Under the pieces are notes generated by a model. It was given only the letters and a program-made list of their open reading frames with translations, was not told where the DNA came from and did not search any database. Source: a virus. From it: a stretch of 23,557 nt of DNA. A program made the translations under genes and the position numbers. Positions 14,963 through 22,677 of the stretch are shown piece after piece. The stretch covers positions 1 to 23,557 of the IMG/VR virus record IMGVR_UViG_3300048839_000092; one strand, written 5' to 3'. Each line of letters starts with the position of its first letter. Within the stretch, counting starts at the first letter, position 1.

Positions 14963-16614
14963 GGATTGCCTCCAAAGTTAAGTCCGCTCAGCCAGTCCCA
15001 CGCTTCTCTTGCCACACCGCCTATTTGTTGGACTTGATTCCACAGATCAGTTATAGTCCCTCCTACGTTTGTACCGCCTTGTTGGCCTTGTCCATACGTC
15101 AATGGGGTATACCACTGGGAAGCGTTTGTTTCGGACTGTAGGGCCTTTCCTACGGCATCTAGGGCCACAGCAGAGGCATTCCTACCAAGAGCGGAATCTC
15201 TAGATAATCCAGTTCTATAATTACTTAAACCTTGCATCATTTTATCCTGAAGCACTACAGAGCGATTGGTGTCGTTGCTTAGATTTCCTGCTCTTGAGTC
15301 AGTACGCAAGGCTTGGTTTTGTACTATACGATTTAGAGCTGAGCCTTCCGGACCTTCCAACCAACCCGAGGGATTGGTGTAGGTGTTCATAAGCATTTCT
15401 TCAAAGTCACCAGATCTTCCAAAAATTTTATTTGCCCAACGAAACATCTCATCTGCATTTTCTTCTTGACGATTACCTTTGTTATAGGCGTCGTATGTAC
15501 GTATAAGCCAATCAAGTAGACTTACAGCAGATGTGTTGTTATTGTTTCCGGGTTGACTTGGGGGTGTTCCCGGAGGGGCTGGAGGACCCGTAAAATCAGG
15601 AGATCCGGGAACACCAGATCCCGGTACATTTGGTAAATTAGATCCCGGCGTTCCGGGAGGGGCTGGGTATTGTGGTAATGGGAGACCTTCCCCACCACCC
15701 GGAGTATTCAGTGGATTACCTCCTGGCATTTGCGTACCGGGTGGAAATGTGTTTACATTGTTTGGAGCAACTGGAAGGGCTGTAGTATTGTCTAATCCAT
15801 AACCCGGAGGAATTTGAGCACCCGGAAATCCAGCTTCCGGAATACCAAACCAGTTAGCTTCAGTTAGAGGTAAGGACCCAATAGAAAACGCAGGGGCAAA
15901 TGAATTTACTCCCGCCAACACTCCTGGACCAGTCAATCCAGCCGGACCCAAAGTGCTCCCCGGAGCCACCAAAGAAGAACCCTCTAGAAGTGCAGTAGAT
16001 CCCATAGACTCTGGTACACCTAATCCAACAGTTGCCTTTGTTCCGGGACCCAACAAACTATTTCCTGCTGATAAATCATAAAGAGGATTTGGCGTGGTGG
16101 CCGCAGCGCCACCACCAGCAGTAAGATCCCCTAAAACACTACCACTTGCAACACCTTCCACAGGAAGTGCTCCACCTGCTCCAGCGGGTAGTACTCCAAG
16201 ATACTGAAGTGCTCCAACACCAAACATTGCAATCACAGGTAGGGCAGGACCCCACTGCCTCATGAAGTCGTTAGTATCCCAAGGGACAGTCCCAACAGCA
16301 GCGGAGGTAAATCCACCACTTTCAGTTGGAGACATGAGATACATAGTTGCTTCTTTATCTCCAGTTTTTGTACGGACTAGAAAAGAGCCATCTTCGTTTG
16401 CCTGATCAATTCTGAAGTTACTAGAATTGCTCCAGTTCTCAGCCAGCCAAGGGTCCTTTTCTCGCAGTTCGTTTGATAAACCCCAACGCTCTTCTCTTAC
16501 GATAGGTTCGGAGCCATCGTAATAAAGAGGATCTACAAAACCCCCTCCCTCCGCGTTCCTCATAACTTCCCCAAGACTGAAGGGATTGTAGGCAAAGTTT
16601 TGTGGCATTGACAT
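14959..16614 (-). CDS. Pro/Gly-rich internal virion protein, 551 residues
   Basis: The start is ATG 16614, preceded by AGGAA at suitable spacing. The domain layout has four parts. An N-terminal soluble part (1-110) is followed by a hydrophobic segment near 124-150 (ALPVIAMFGVGALQYLGVLP). A long low-complexity region rich in Gly, Pro, Asn and Leu (about 150-365) includes collagen-like PPGTPG, PGSGVPGSP and PPAPPGTPP stretches. A C-terminal helical domain (about 370-551) holds WLIRTYDAYNKGNRQEENAD and an NASQWYTPLTYG motif. Its place directly upstream of the other ejection protein candidates suggests an internal or tail-interior component; the membrane-like segment would fit DNA-channel formation. 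The family is not recognised. Confidence 0.6.
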   Translation of the reverse strand: MSMPQNFAYNPFSLGEVMRNAEGGGFVDPLYYDGSEPIVREERWGLSNELREKDPWLAENWSNSSNFRIDQANEDGSFLVRTKTGDKEATMYLMSPTESGGFTSAAVGTVPWDTNDFMRQWGPALPVIAMFGVGALQYLGVLPAGAGGALPVEGVASGSVLGDLTAGGGAAATTPNPLYDLSAGNSLLGPGTKATVGLGVPESMGSTALLEGSSLVAPGSTLGPAGLTGPGVLAGVNSFAPAFSIGSLPLTEANWFGIPEAGFPGAQIPPGYGLDNTTALPVAPNNVNTFPPGTQMPGGNPLNTPGGGEGLPLPQYPAPPGTPGSNLPNVPGSGVPGSPDFTGPPAPPGTPPSQPGNNNNTSAVSLLDWLIRTYDAYNKGNRQEENADEMFRWANKIFGRSGDFEEMLMNTYTNPSGWLEGPEGSALNRIVQNQALRTDSRAGNLSNDTNRSVVLQDKMMQGLSNYRTGLSRDSALGRNASAVALDAVGKALQSETNASQWYTPLTYGQGQQGGTNVGGTITDLWNQVQQIGGVAREAWDWLSGLNFGGNP

Positions 16615-16617
16615 AAA

Positions 16618-17049
16618 TTAGTTCCTTAAATAAAACCCAGAGATTATGACCTCTGTGGGACTTGCTGACTGTGCGGTTAGGAGAGTTATCCTTCCGCCGT
16701 CGTCCGGACTAGCGGTTACTGCTGGATATTCATCATTTAGAGCAAGACGAGTGGTTACGTCTACCACAGGATTTAGAGACTGCGGGAACTCATCAGTGGT
16801 TGGAATATATGGTTTTACTGGTATATCTATGGTAGACTCCGCACCCCATCCAAAGGCAATCTGACTTTCTATGTGAAGCATAACAAAAACTAATGGGCCA
16901 TACAATACGTAATAACCATTAGAAGTTACGCCATCATCAAATCCAGCCAAAGTAGGAACAAATAACTTGGTTGCAGTGTTTTGGGTAAGAATGTCCCAAT
17001 TAGCCTGTTCTTCGCTTTTGACTGGTTTGAATTGAAAAGATCGGATCAT
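16618..17049 (-). CDS. Beta-rich small tail/fibre-associated protein, 143 residues
   Basis: It starts at ATG 17049 with AGGAC just upstream and overlaps the previous tail gene by ATGA. The product has an N-terminal SFQFKPVKSEEQANWDILTQ, followed by alternating hydrophobic strands typical of a beta sandwich (GYYVLYGPLVFVMLHIES) and Thr/Ser-rich turns. The pattern suggests a tip or head-domain protein of a tail spike, but no receptor-binding motif is recognisable. Function is inferred from neighbours only. Confidence 0.5.
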   Translation of the reverse strand: MIRSFQFKPVKSEEQANWDILTQNTATKLFVPTLAGFDDGVTSNGYYVLYGPLVFVMLHIESQIAFGWGAESTIDIPVKPYIPTTDEFPQSLNPVVDVTTRLALNDEYPAVTASPDDGGRITLLTAQSASPTEVIISGFYLRN

Positions 17050-18092
17050 TTTGTCCTGAGATTGTATCTTACTTCTAAAGAGTGGTGTTCTATGTTACTA
17101 TCTCCACTCCACTGTACGTCGAAAGCAAATCGTTTTGCTTGTCCCATGTTGTACCATCGAGTAGCTTGTACGACACTTGGGTCTGTTGGAGTCTTTTCGT
17201 AATAATCGCTCCAATTGTCGTAATCTGGATATTTAGTCCACGCCAGCTTTATAGTGTTATCACCATAATCACCAATAGCTGTTATGCTCTTTATATGTTT
17301 CCATTTGTTAGATTCTAGATCTTGTACGTCTGTTATATACTGAGCAAATTGGCAGAAATTGTTTTGATCTTTGTTTAAGTAAAAAACATCTAGAAATACA
17401 GCAGAAATGATGTAAGCATCTATATCTATACTTGTATCGTTTGCTATTACTAGAACAGCATTTATGGATACGGTAGCGGAAATTGTGTCTTGCAGTACGG
17501 CGTCTACAGACAATGTAGCGGTGTTTGTTGCCGCCAGTGTAGTTTGAGTAAAATTGTCAAACAAACAACCACGCCCAAAAGCAGAAATGTCTGAGTAGTT
17601 ACCTATTCCAATCTTCGATGCTGTATTATAGGTAGAATCAGTTACGTCTATTACAAGCGACGTATTGATGTATACTTTATGTGAGTCGCCAGTTACTACC
17701 AGTTCGTAGCTATTATTAGTTCCTGCTGTTACGCTGGAGTTTCCCAGTACAGTACCATTTTTTAAAAGCTGTACAGTACCGCCTCTAAATACAATTAAAG
17801 CATAGTTTGCTGTTGTGTAGTTGGCGTTTGCAGGAGTGGGCGGGTGTCTATAAAATACCCACCCAGCTATATTATCTACTGTTTGACTTGAGTAGACCTC
17901 TAAATCAAACGAAAGTTCAAAATTAGCACTTTCCTCGGAATCTGTAAAGTATGCAGCATAGTATTGATTTGCAGATGCCGCAACAAACTGAAGTCTTCCA
18001 GAACTAATAGATGGAGTTCCGGGTTCTGCAACACCAACGCTGTTTTCAAACGATGGAACCCCGCCACTGAAATCTTCTGTCCAAGTTGCCAT
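17046..18092 (-). CDS. Modular tail protein A: lectin-like N-domain plus shared C-module
   Basis: The 348-residue protein has three parts. Residues about 1-190 look like a concanavalin/LamG-type jelly roll: TEDFSGG start, SGRLQFVAA, ELSFDLEVYSS, AGWVFYR, YELVVTGDSHKVYINTSLV, FDNFTQT. Such domains often bind glycans. Residues about 191-236 are short repeats of SVDAVL, INAVL and IDIDAYI type. Residues about 237-348 form a module beginning FYLNKDQNNFCQFAQYI that is 76 of 112 identical (hand count) to the end of the next-upstream gene product. The stop/start overlap with that upstream gene is one base. Probably part of the tail tip or a side fibre contacting host surface sugars. Confidence 0.65.
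   Translation of the reverse strand: MATWTEDFSGGVPSFENSVGVAEPGTPSISSGRLQFVAASANQYYAAYFTDSEESANFELSFDLEVYSSQTVDNIAGWVFYRHPPTPANANYTTANYALIVFRGGTVQLLKNGTVLGNSSVTAGTNNSYELVVTGDSHKVYINTSLVIDVTDSTYNTASKIGIGNYSDISAFGRGCLFDNFTQTTLAATNTATLSVDAVLQDTISATVSINAVLVIANDTSIDIDAYIISAVFLDVFYLNKDQNNFCQFAQYITDVQDLESNKWKHIKSITAIGDYGDNTIKLAWTKYPDYDNWSDYYEKTPTDPSVVQATRWYNMGQAKRFAFDVQWSGDSNIEHHSLEVRYNLRTK
17049..17384 (-). repeat. C-terminal module copy A shared by the twin tail genes
   Basis: This encodes the last 112 residues of tail protein A. At the protein level it matches 18095-18430 at about 68% identity. At the DNA level it includes a 29-base perfect direct repeat (17332-17360 versus 18378-18406) followed by near-identical sequence. 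It reads as a gene-segment duplication. Confidence 0.9.
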
Positions 18093-19351
18093 CAGTCAGT
18101 CTTTATGTTAAACTCTACTTCTATTGCATTATGCTCTATGTTTGAGTTTCCTTGGAATACGACATCAAAGGCAAACCTACGGGCATGTCCCAAATTATAG
18201 AATCTAGTTGCTTGGTCTGTACCGGGATCTGTTGGAGTACGCTCGTAGTAACTACTCCAAACAGAATAATCAGGTGTTTTAGTCCAAGCTAGACTAATTG
18301 AATTATCCCCATAATTACCAATCATATCTATGGACTTAATGTGTTTCCAATTCTGTGCTTCAAGGTCTTGCAGTCCAGTTATATACTGAGCAAATTGGCA
18401 GAAATTATTTTGGTCTTTGTTTACGTAATAGATTTGAAACTGATCTTCTTCAAGCAAAACAGCATCAATTTCTTGAAATAGACCTCTTATTATGTGGGCA
18501 TCTATATCAAAAAAAGCTGTTGGGGGGCCATCTACTAAATGTGCGTCTATATTGACAGTACTATTACAATCTAAAAATACGCCACTTCTATTAGATCCAA
18601 ATTCTATTAGAACAGCGGAGTCTACGCCGTCATCCGCTACATCTGCTATCGCCAGTACAAAATCGTATTGCTGACCTGCTACAATTGGAACTTCTAGAGT
18701 TTGTAATGGAACTGTAAAACCGTCAAAATATATCTCTGGATATGTAGAGGGAAGTCCATAAACATCGTCGTAATCGTTATCTACATACAACGATGAGTTT
18801 GTAGTATCGTTTACATTATCTATATTTACGGGTAAATTTCCTGGGAGGACGGCAATATTTGTCCACGTTCCTCCATTTACCCTATAAAACATTCCAAAAA
18901 GATCTCTATATTCAGTACCTACAAACTCCTTATATTCTTCCGAAGCAAATATGTAAGTCCACTGAAGAGTACCTGAATAGTCAAATACTACACTAAACTT
19001 TAATCTAGCCAAGTCCCATTGAGTAGCAGATTCTAATGTGGCTAACAGTGGATCCTGAGTAGTAGTTCCATGTGCAGTAGTTTGAGTACCACCTTCATTT
19101 GATTCGATGTAAGCGTCGTTGGCTGTTCCAGTGGATAGAACAACTGCACCAGCACCTTGTAGGCCATATCCCGGATCAAATGAACCACTACCTCCTATAT
19201 ACTGTTCATTTCCAGAAGGATCAGGATAGTTGTGTAATTCAGCAGAAATTAAAGTATAGGCATCATCAACAAGCCAAATAATATTTTTAGCGAGATGCTC
19301 GGCAAACGTCCCACTTGGAACGTAATCTTCTGGAGCACGTTTACAAGGCAT
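18092..19351 (-). CDS. Modular tail protein B: choice-of-anchor L domain plus shared C-module
   Basis: The 419-residue protein carries, at about 95-265, the hallmarks of a choice-of-anchor L domain: IFASEEYKEFVGTEYRDLFG, then NIAVLPGNLPVNIDNVN, a FDGFTVPL strand and AIADVADDGVDSAVLIEFGS. This beta-sandwich is usually found in secreted or surface proteins of bacteria, often with calcium-binding acidic loops. Between about 268 and 308 come IDAH-type repeats (NIDAHL, DIDAHI, EIDAVL). The last 112 residues duplicate those of tail protein A. It lies directly downstream of the gp10-like hub gene. The N-domain is probably exposed on the tail and used for adhesion; this is inference. Confidence 0.7.
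   Translation of the reverse strand: MPCKRAPEDYVPSGTFAEHLAKNIIWLVDDAYTLISAELHNYPDPSGNEQYIGGSGSFDPGYGLQGAGAVVLSTGTANDAYIESNEGGTQTTAHGTTTQDPLLATLESATQWDLARLKFSVVFDYSGTLQWTYIFASEEYKEFVGTEYRDLFGMFYRVNGGTWTNIAVLPGNLPVNIDNVNDTTNSSLYVDNDYDDVYGLPSTYPEIYFDGFTVPLQTLEVPIVAGQQYDFVLAIADVADDGVDSAVLIEFGSNRSGVFLDCNSTVNIDAHLVDGPPTAFFDIDAHIIRGLFQEIDAVLLEEDQFQIYYVNKDQNNFCQFAQYITGLQDLEAQNWKHIKSIDMIGNYGDNSISLAWTKTPDYSVWSSYYERTPTDPGTDQATRFYNLGHARRFAFDVVFQGNSNIEHNAIEVEFNIKTD
18095..18430 (-). repeat. C-terminal module copy B shared by the twin tail genes
   Basis: This encodes the last 112 residues of tail protein B, beginning YYVNKDQNNFCQFAQYI. See copy A at 17049-17384. Conserved positions include WKHIKSI, GDN, LAWTK, PDY, TPTDP, RFAFDV and SNIEH. 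Confidence 0.9.
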
Positions 19352-19352
19352 G

Positions 19353-20726
19353 TTATACTGTCAAATGGGCGTCTATACTTACAGTTTTAGAGTATTTTAA
19401 ATGAGCGTCTATGTTGAGAACTCTCACAAAATCATACTCATAGTAGAAAGTAGTACCGCCTGGAATTATTACAGAAAACTGAGCATTTGACGCAACATTC
19501 AATCTTGGACCATCCAAGAAAAATGGTTTTCCAGACAATAGGTTTCCTATACCAACATCGGAGGCTACAAATCCAGCTTCGTTGGAATTGACCCATTCCC
19601 ACCACACCATATCTCTTTCGTTGAATACGAATACGTGATCTAGGTACCCGGTAGTCTGGTTACGAAACTGAACCACCAGCATGTTGTTGCCCATAACGTC
19701 AGCAAAACCTAACTCAATGGCTGACGGAGAGATATCTTTTACAACGCCACCTTGATCACTCAATAGCCTATCTATATAGTCATCGCTTATCTTGATAGCT
19801 TGGAAGTTTCTGATTACGTAAATTGCGTTTCCGCCGTTTTCAGAAGAAGCTACAAAATAAATGTCGTCTCCTAATGCAGCGGAGACCAGCCCAAAATTAA
19901 AGGTTAGGTTTTGTGCAGCGCCTAGCCTAAGAGTGTAGTTGTCCTGTCTTTGGAAAGGGGAACCCAATTCGTTACCTGAATTATAAAAAAACTCAACACT
20001 GTGAGTTCCTATTACGCAAATAAAGTTCCTATGTTTTTGGATATCTACTACATCGTCAGGGTCTATTTCAGGTACAAAGTAATCAGTGGAGGTGTAGAAT
20101 ACGTTAGGTTGACCTGCATTTGACACGTATATTCTATTAGTACCTCCGTTTTGGGACTTTGTTGCTACAATGTGATACCCGTCAATCATCAAATCCCGTA
20201 CCAGCGCGTAGGTGTCAATTGGCGCTCCGGGGCCAGCTAGGGCATTATCCCCAACTTCAAAAGTGTCTGTTGTCTTGTTATACGTGTACGAATATACAAA
20301 TTGATTGGAATCTTTAATCACTAATCCGGTAATAATTACATCACCGTTTCCTGCGTAATCTACTATTTTTTGACAAGAGAGAAATTTATACCCAGTGGCA
20401 GTATGTTTCAGCGAAACTGACTGCCCTAGTTCTTTAAAGTAAATCCTGTTTTTATATACGAACAGGTTAGTCTGGTAATCATATGCAGTTACTCCCGGAT
20501 CATTGTCTGGGAAGATCCAGATTACACTCTCTAATCTTGGGGCTTTTGTCAGGGTTACGACAGGTTCCTGAGTCTTGGATTCCCTGATTGTGGGATAGCA
20601 ATTTACGTACCGCAGCCCTGCTCTATTAGTATAGGGGGCTGTTACGGCAGTTAAAGACTGATTACCCCTCGGAGGTATCCGAAAAAAACTATGGGTGTCT
20701 GACTCAGGTGTTTTAGTAAACGCCAT
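19353..20726 (-). CDS. P22 gp10-like tail hub / packaged DNA stabilisation protein
   Basis: The 457-residue product resembles the gp10 family, which closes the portal after packaging and forms the tail hub. The N-terminus (HSFFRIPPRGNQSL, TNRAGLRYVNCYPT) matches the typical start. The central part is a run of beta blades with motifs such as YVSNAGQPNVFYTSTDYF, HSVEFFYNSG, GLVSAALGDDIYFVASS and AIYVIRNFQAIKISDDYID, then VFNERDMVWWEW. The extreme C-terminus ends in two IDAHL repeats rather than in the usual C-domain. Position after the gp4-like adaptor gene agrees with P22 gene order. Similarity is judged from patterns, not a search. Confidence 0.7.
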   Translation of the reverse strand: MAFTKTPESDTHSFFRIPPRGNQSLTAVTAPYTNRAGLRYVNCYPTIRESKTQEPVVTLTKAPRLESVIWIFPDNDPGVTAYDYQTNLFVYKNRIYFKELGQSVSLKHTATGYKFLSCQKIVDYAGNGDVIITGLVIKDSNQFVYSYTYNKTTDTFEVGDNALAGPGAPIDTYALVRDLMIDGYHIVATKSQNGGTNRIYVSNAGQPNVFYTSTDYFVPEIDPDDVVDIQKHRNFICVIGTHSVEFFYNSGNELGSPFQRQDNYTLRLGAAQNLTFNFGLVSAALGDDIYFVASSENGGNAIYVIRNFQAIKISDDYIDRLLSDQGGVVKDISPSAIELGFADVMGNNMLVVQFRNQTTGYLDHVFVFNERDMVWWEWVNSNEAGFVASDVGIGNLLSGKPFFLDGPRLNVASNAQFSVIIPGGTTFYYEYDFVRVLNIDAHLKYSKTVSIDAHLTV

Positions 20727-21443
20727 TTACCACTTCAACATGGGTTGTATATAAATAGACCCTTCTTCTTGGTCAAAGGAAAGTGCAAGCTCTAGAATCT
20801 CGTCTGCTTCCTTTTTTAAAATCATTCGATCGTTTGGAGCTAAACCGTAATTTGGAGCAAGTCTTACTGCAAGCTGATAAATAAGAGCTTCGTGCCACTC
20901 AATCGGGAAGTCAGGCTCGTCGGTCGAGGTGTCTAGATCCTGTATCTGCCTGCGGAACGTCGTTTCAAGAGTGCCATTAGCATCCCAATAAGTATCTGGA
21001 GGTTGCCAAAGGTATATCTTTCCTACGTAAGCTTCCGGCTTATAATAGAACATTGTTGGAGTTCCAGTCTGTGTCTTTGTAGGCTGGTTCTCATATTCAC
21101 TGTTTGAAATCTGTATTAAAGGCGTTTCAATACTTCCGTCACTACGAAGTGCATCCGTAATAGCCAAAGGTTTGTAGTCAATAACGTAAGTACCCGTAGG
21201 TCCAACTATAAGCTCAGGGGCATTTGCCCACTCACTTAGCGGAATGGAAATCTTATCTAATGTCCAAACACTCATCCCATAAGATGAAAACGCCTTGACC
21301 ATTGGATTCAATACATTTGATCCAATAGTAAGGCGGGTTGCATCAATCGTTTCTCCATCACCCAAAGCTCCGATTTTACGAAATGCTTCTGTGATGATAA
21401 AATCTCTATTAGTACTAAAGCCGTATGTTCCAGAAGTAGCCAT
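20727..21443 (-). CDS. P22 gp4-like tail accessory factor (portal adaptor)
   Basis: The 238-residue protein has family features of the gp4 head-to-tail adaptor. An N-terminal helical segment reads DFIITEAFRKIGALGDGETI and LNPMVKAFSSYGMSVWT. A mid segment contains LIQISNSEYENQPTKTQTGT and a YLWQPPDTYW strand. A conserved-looking DEPDFPIEWHEALIYQLAVRL helix comes next, and a tail ends near SIYIQPMLKW. It would bind the portal ring and receive the gp10-like hub encoded immediately downstream (one-base gap). Overlaps the upstream small gene by one base. Confidence 0.75.
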   Translation of the reverse strand: MATSGTYGFSTNRDFIITEAFRKIGALGDGETIDATRLTIGSNVLNPMVKAFSSYGMSVWTLDKISIPLSEWANAPELIVGPTGTYVIDYKPLAITDALRSDGSIETPLIQISNSEYENQPTKTQTGTPTMFYYKPEAYVGKIYLWQPPDTYWDANGTLETTFRRQIQDLDTSTDEPDFPIEWHEALIYQLAVRLAPNYGLAPNDRMILKKEADEILELALSFDQEEGSIYIQPMLKW

Positions 21444-21694
21444 TACAATTCCTGATTAAAGGTGCCTGACGGCGGTCCCGGAGACTCATATGAGTATGTT
21501 ACAGTAACGTACTCATCTGCCAATTCAGGTCTAGTCCAAGGCAAGGTTTGGTCTTCTATTCGGCCTTTTAAGAAATCCATTGGGTGTCTTGTTTCCCAAT
21601 CTCTATTGCAGACCATCAAGTTATCCCACCTCAACTTTAAATCTGAGGCTGCAAACTCAAACCCACACACATCGCATATTGCCCTGTATTTCAT
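21443..21694 (-). CDS. Small zinc-ribbon-like virion-operon protein, 83 residues
   Basis: An N-terminal C7-x2-C10 (ICDVCG) is followed by C29 and H37 in a VCNRDWETRHP segment, consistent with a small metal-binding knuckle. The C-terminal part contains LPWTRPELADEYVTVTYSYE and a Pro/Gly tail. Similar small proteins often sit next to adaptor genes in podoviruses, to my recollection. The role in the virion or assembly is unknown. Overlap with the upstream gene is ATGA. Confidence 0.6.
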   Translation of the reverse strand: MKYRAICDVCGFEFAASDLKLRWDNLMVCNRDWETRHPMDFLKGRIEDQTLPWTRPELADEYVTVTYSYESPGPPSGTFNQEL

Positions 21695-21936
21695 TTGTCT
21701 GCTTTTAGTTTAAGATCTTCTCTCATTTCTCTGCGAAAATCTCGAATTTCTTCTACAATCCTAGATTCGATGGCTTGCATTTCATTTCTAGGGACGTAAT
21801 TTTTACCCACGTTCTCTTGTAATACTGCCAAATCCCTTCTTAGATTTTCGACAGCATTCCATAGGGTTTTAAGTAACCACCCCCCAACACCAAATAAAAT
21901 ATAGGACAACGCGCTTGCAATAGCCACCCAATCCAT
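21691..21936 (-). CDS. Membrane-anchored coiled-coil protein, 81 residues (possible holin-like or tail-operon membrane protein)
   Basis: ATG at 21936 (MDWVAIASALSYILFG) is preceded by GAGGAG at 7-base spacing; the longer frame from a TTG at 21951 includes that ribosome binding site, so I reject it. Residues 3-27 form one membrane segment, followed by a charged coiled coil (LRRDLAVLQENVGKNYV, then an Arg/Glu-rich helix) ending LKADK. No holin is otherwise visible near the lysis genes, so a holin or pinholin role is possible. Single-membrane proteins with this layout in late operons also have unknown roles. Confidence 0.6.
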   Translation of the reverse strand: MDWVAIASALSYILFGVGGWLLKTLWNAVENLRRDLAVLQENVGKNYVPRNEMQAIESRIVEEIRDFRREMREDLKLKADK

Positions 21937-21952
21937 AGGTTTTCTCCTCAAC

Positions 21953-22177
21953 CTACGGACGTAGGTTATCCTTGGTCATGATTATATCATTTCCGATAAT
22001 GTAAGTTCGGACTCCATCAATTTCCATAACCAACCACTCGACTGGCTCTGCATCACCTGATTTCCATCTGATAGCCCGGCGTTTAAACATCTTTCCGTCG
22101 CCTAATAGTTTTCCAGTCAGGTGTCTGTTAGTACCCTCTATATGATCTTCTACTTCTTTTATTTCAAAAGGAACCAT
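21953..22177 (-). CDS. Hypothetical protein, 74 residues
   Basis: It starts at ATG 22177, sharing one base with the stop of the upstream gene. The protein is small and beta-rich (MFKRRAIRWKSGDAEPVEWL, IDGVRTYIIGNDI) with no Cys and no membrane segment. Nothing in the sequence indicates function. Position in the virion operon suggests a minor structural or assembly role. Confidence 0.55.
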   Translation of the reverse strand: MVPFEIKEVEDHIEGTNRHLTGKLLGDGKMFKRRAIRWKSGDAEPVEWLVMEIDGVRTYIIGNDIIMTKDNLRP

Positions 22178-22668
22178 TAGGTTTCATCCCATGCCCAAGT
22201 AATCGTCTCAGAGGCGGTGGTTCCTGCTCCAGCCGTGTCAGCTACGGCAAGCATCATGACCACATAATTACCTTTGTCTCCGGTCGAGGTATATGGTCCT
22301 GCCCCCACCGTAAGAGGAGATCCCGATGTATATGAAAACAGTGCCGTATATCCAGATGTGCTCGTAGCCTCTGCTGGAGTTACATAAGATGCAGCAGTCT
22401 TAGCATATGGAGTAACTCCAGTACCAAGCCCATTTGCACCATCTGTGTATAGTTCAATGTTTGTAATCTCGGTATAAGTCCCACCAGAGACATAAAACCT
22501 AAGCCACTTTTCATACGAATAGTCTGTTCCAGAACCGGGAATGACCATTGGATCGGAGGTATCTACAGTAGCATTGTCTGCGTTTTTAAAGCGCACAGTG
22601 CCACTTGTCTTGTCTGTAGCGGTTTCTCCGGCTCCGTTTTTTTCTCTAATTTGTACTGTTGCTGCCAT
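22177..22668 (-). CDS. Thr/Gly-rich small virion protein, 163 residues
   Basis: ATG 22668 follows AAGGA at suitable spacing. The product is almost entirely beta-type and rich in Thr, Gly, Ala and Ser. It begins MAATVQIREKNGAGETATDK and contains GTVRFKNADNATVD, YEKWLRFYVSGGTYTEITNI and an ETITWAWDET end. Such proteins occur as head decoration, neck or fibre-attachment components in tailed phages. I cannot name the exact family. It shares one base with the following gene, and the upstream gene ends 9 bases away. Confidence 0.6.
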   Translation of the reverse strand: MAATVQIREKNGAGETATDKTSGTVRFKNADNATVDTSDPMVIPGSGTDYSYEKWLRFYVSGGTYTEITNIELYTDGANGLGTGVTPYAKTAASYVTPAEATSTSGYTALFSYTSGSPLTVGAGPYTSTGDKGNYVVMMLAVADTAGAGTTASETITWAWDET

Positions 22669-22677
22669 AATTTGTCC

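Larger units (their letters stand above)
17390..19421 (-). repeat. Dispersed IDAHL-type short repeats across three consecutive tail genes
   Basis: A motif of about 15-20 residues centred on (N/S/D)IDAHL occurs twice at the C-terminus of the gp10-like hub (19356-19421). It occurs three times in tail protein B (about 18448-18560) and three to four times, more degenerate, in tail protein A (about 17390-17530). At DNA level the better copies share a core close to TGNGCGTCTAT on the + strand, for example at about 19365, 19401 and 18538. The repeats always lie between a distinct N-domain and the common C-module or the gene end. Confidence 0.75.

Noticed and set aside
17046-19351. Diversity-generating retroelement acting on the tail genes
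   Set aside because: The duplicated module differs by ordinary substitutions and not in an adenine-specific pattern that I can see, and no reverse transcriptase is in the window.
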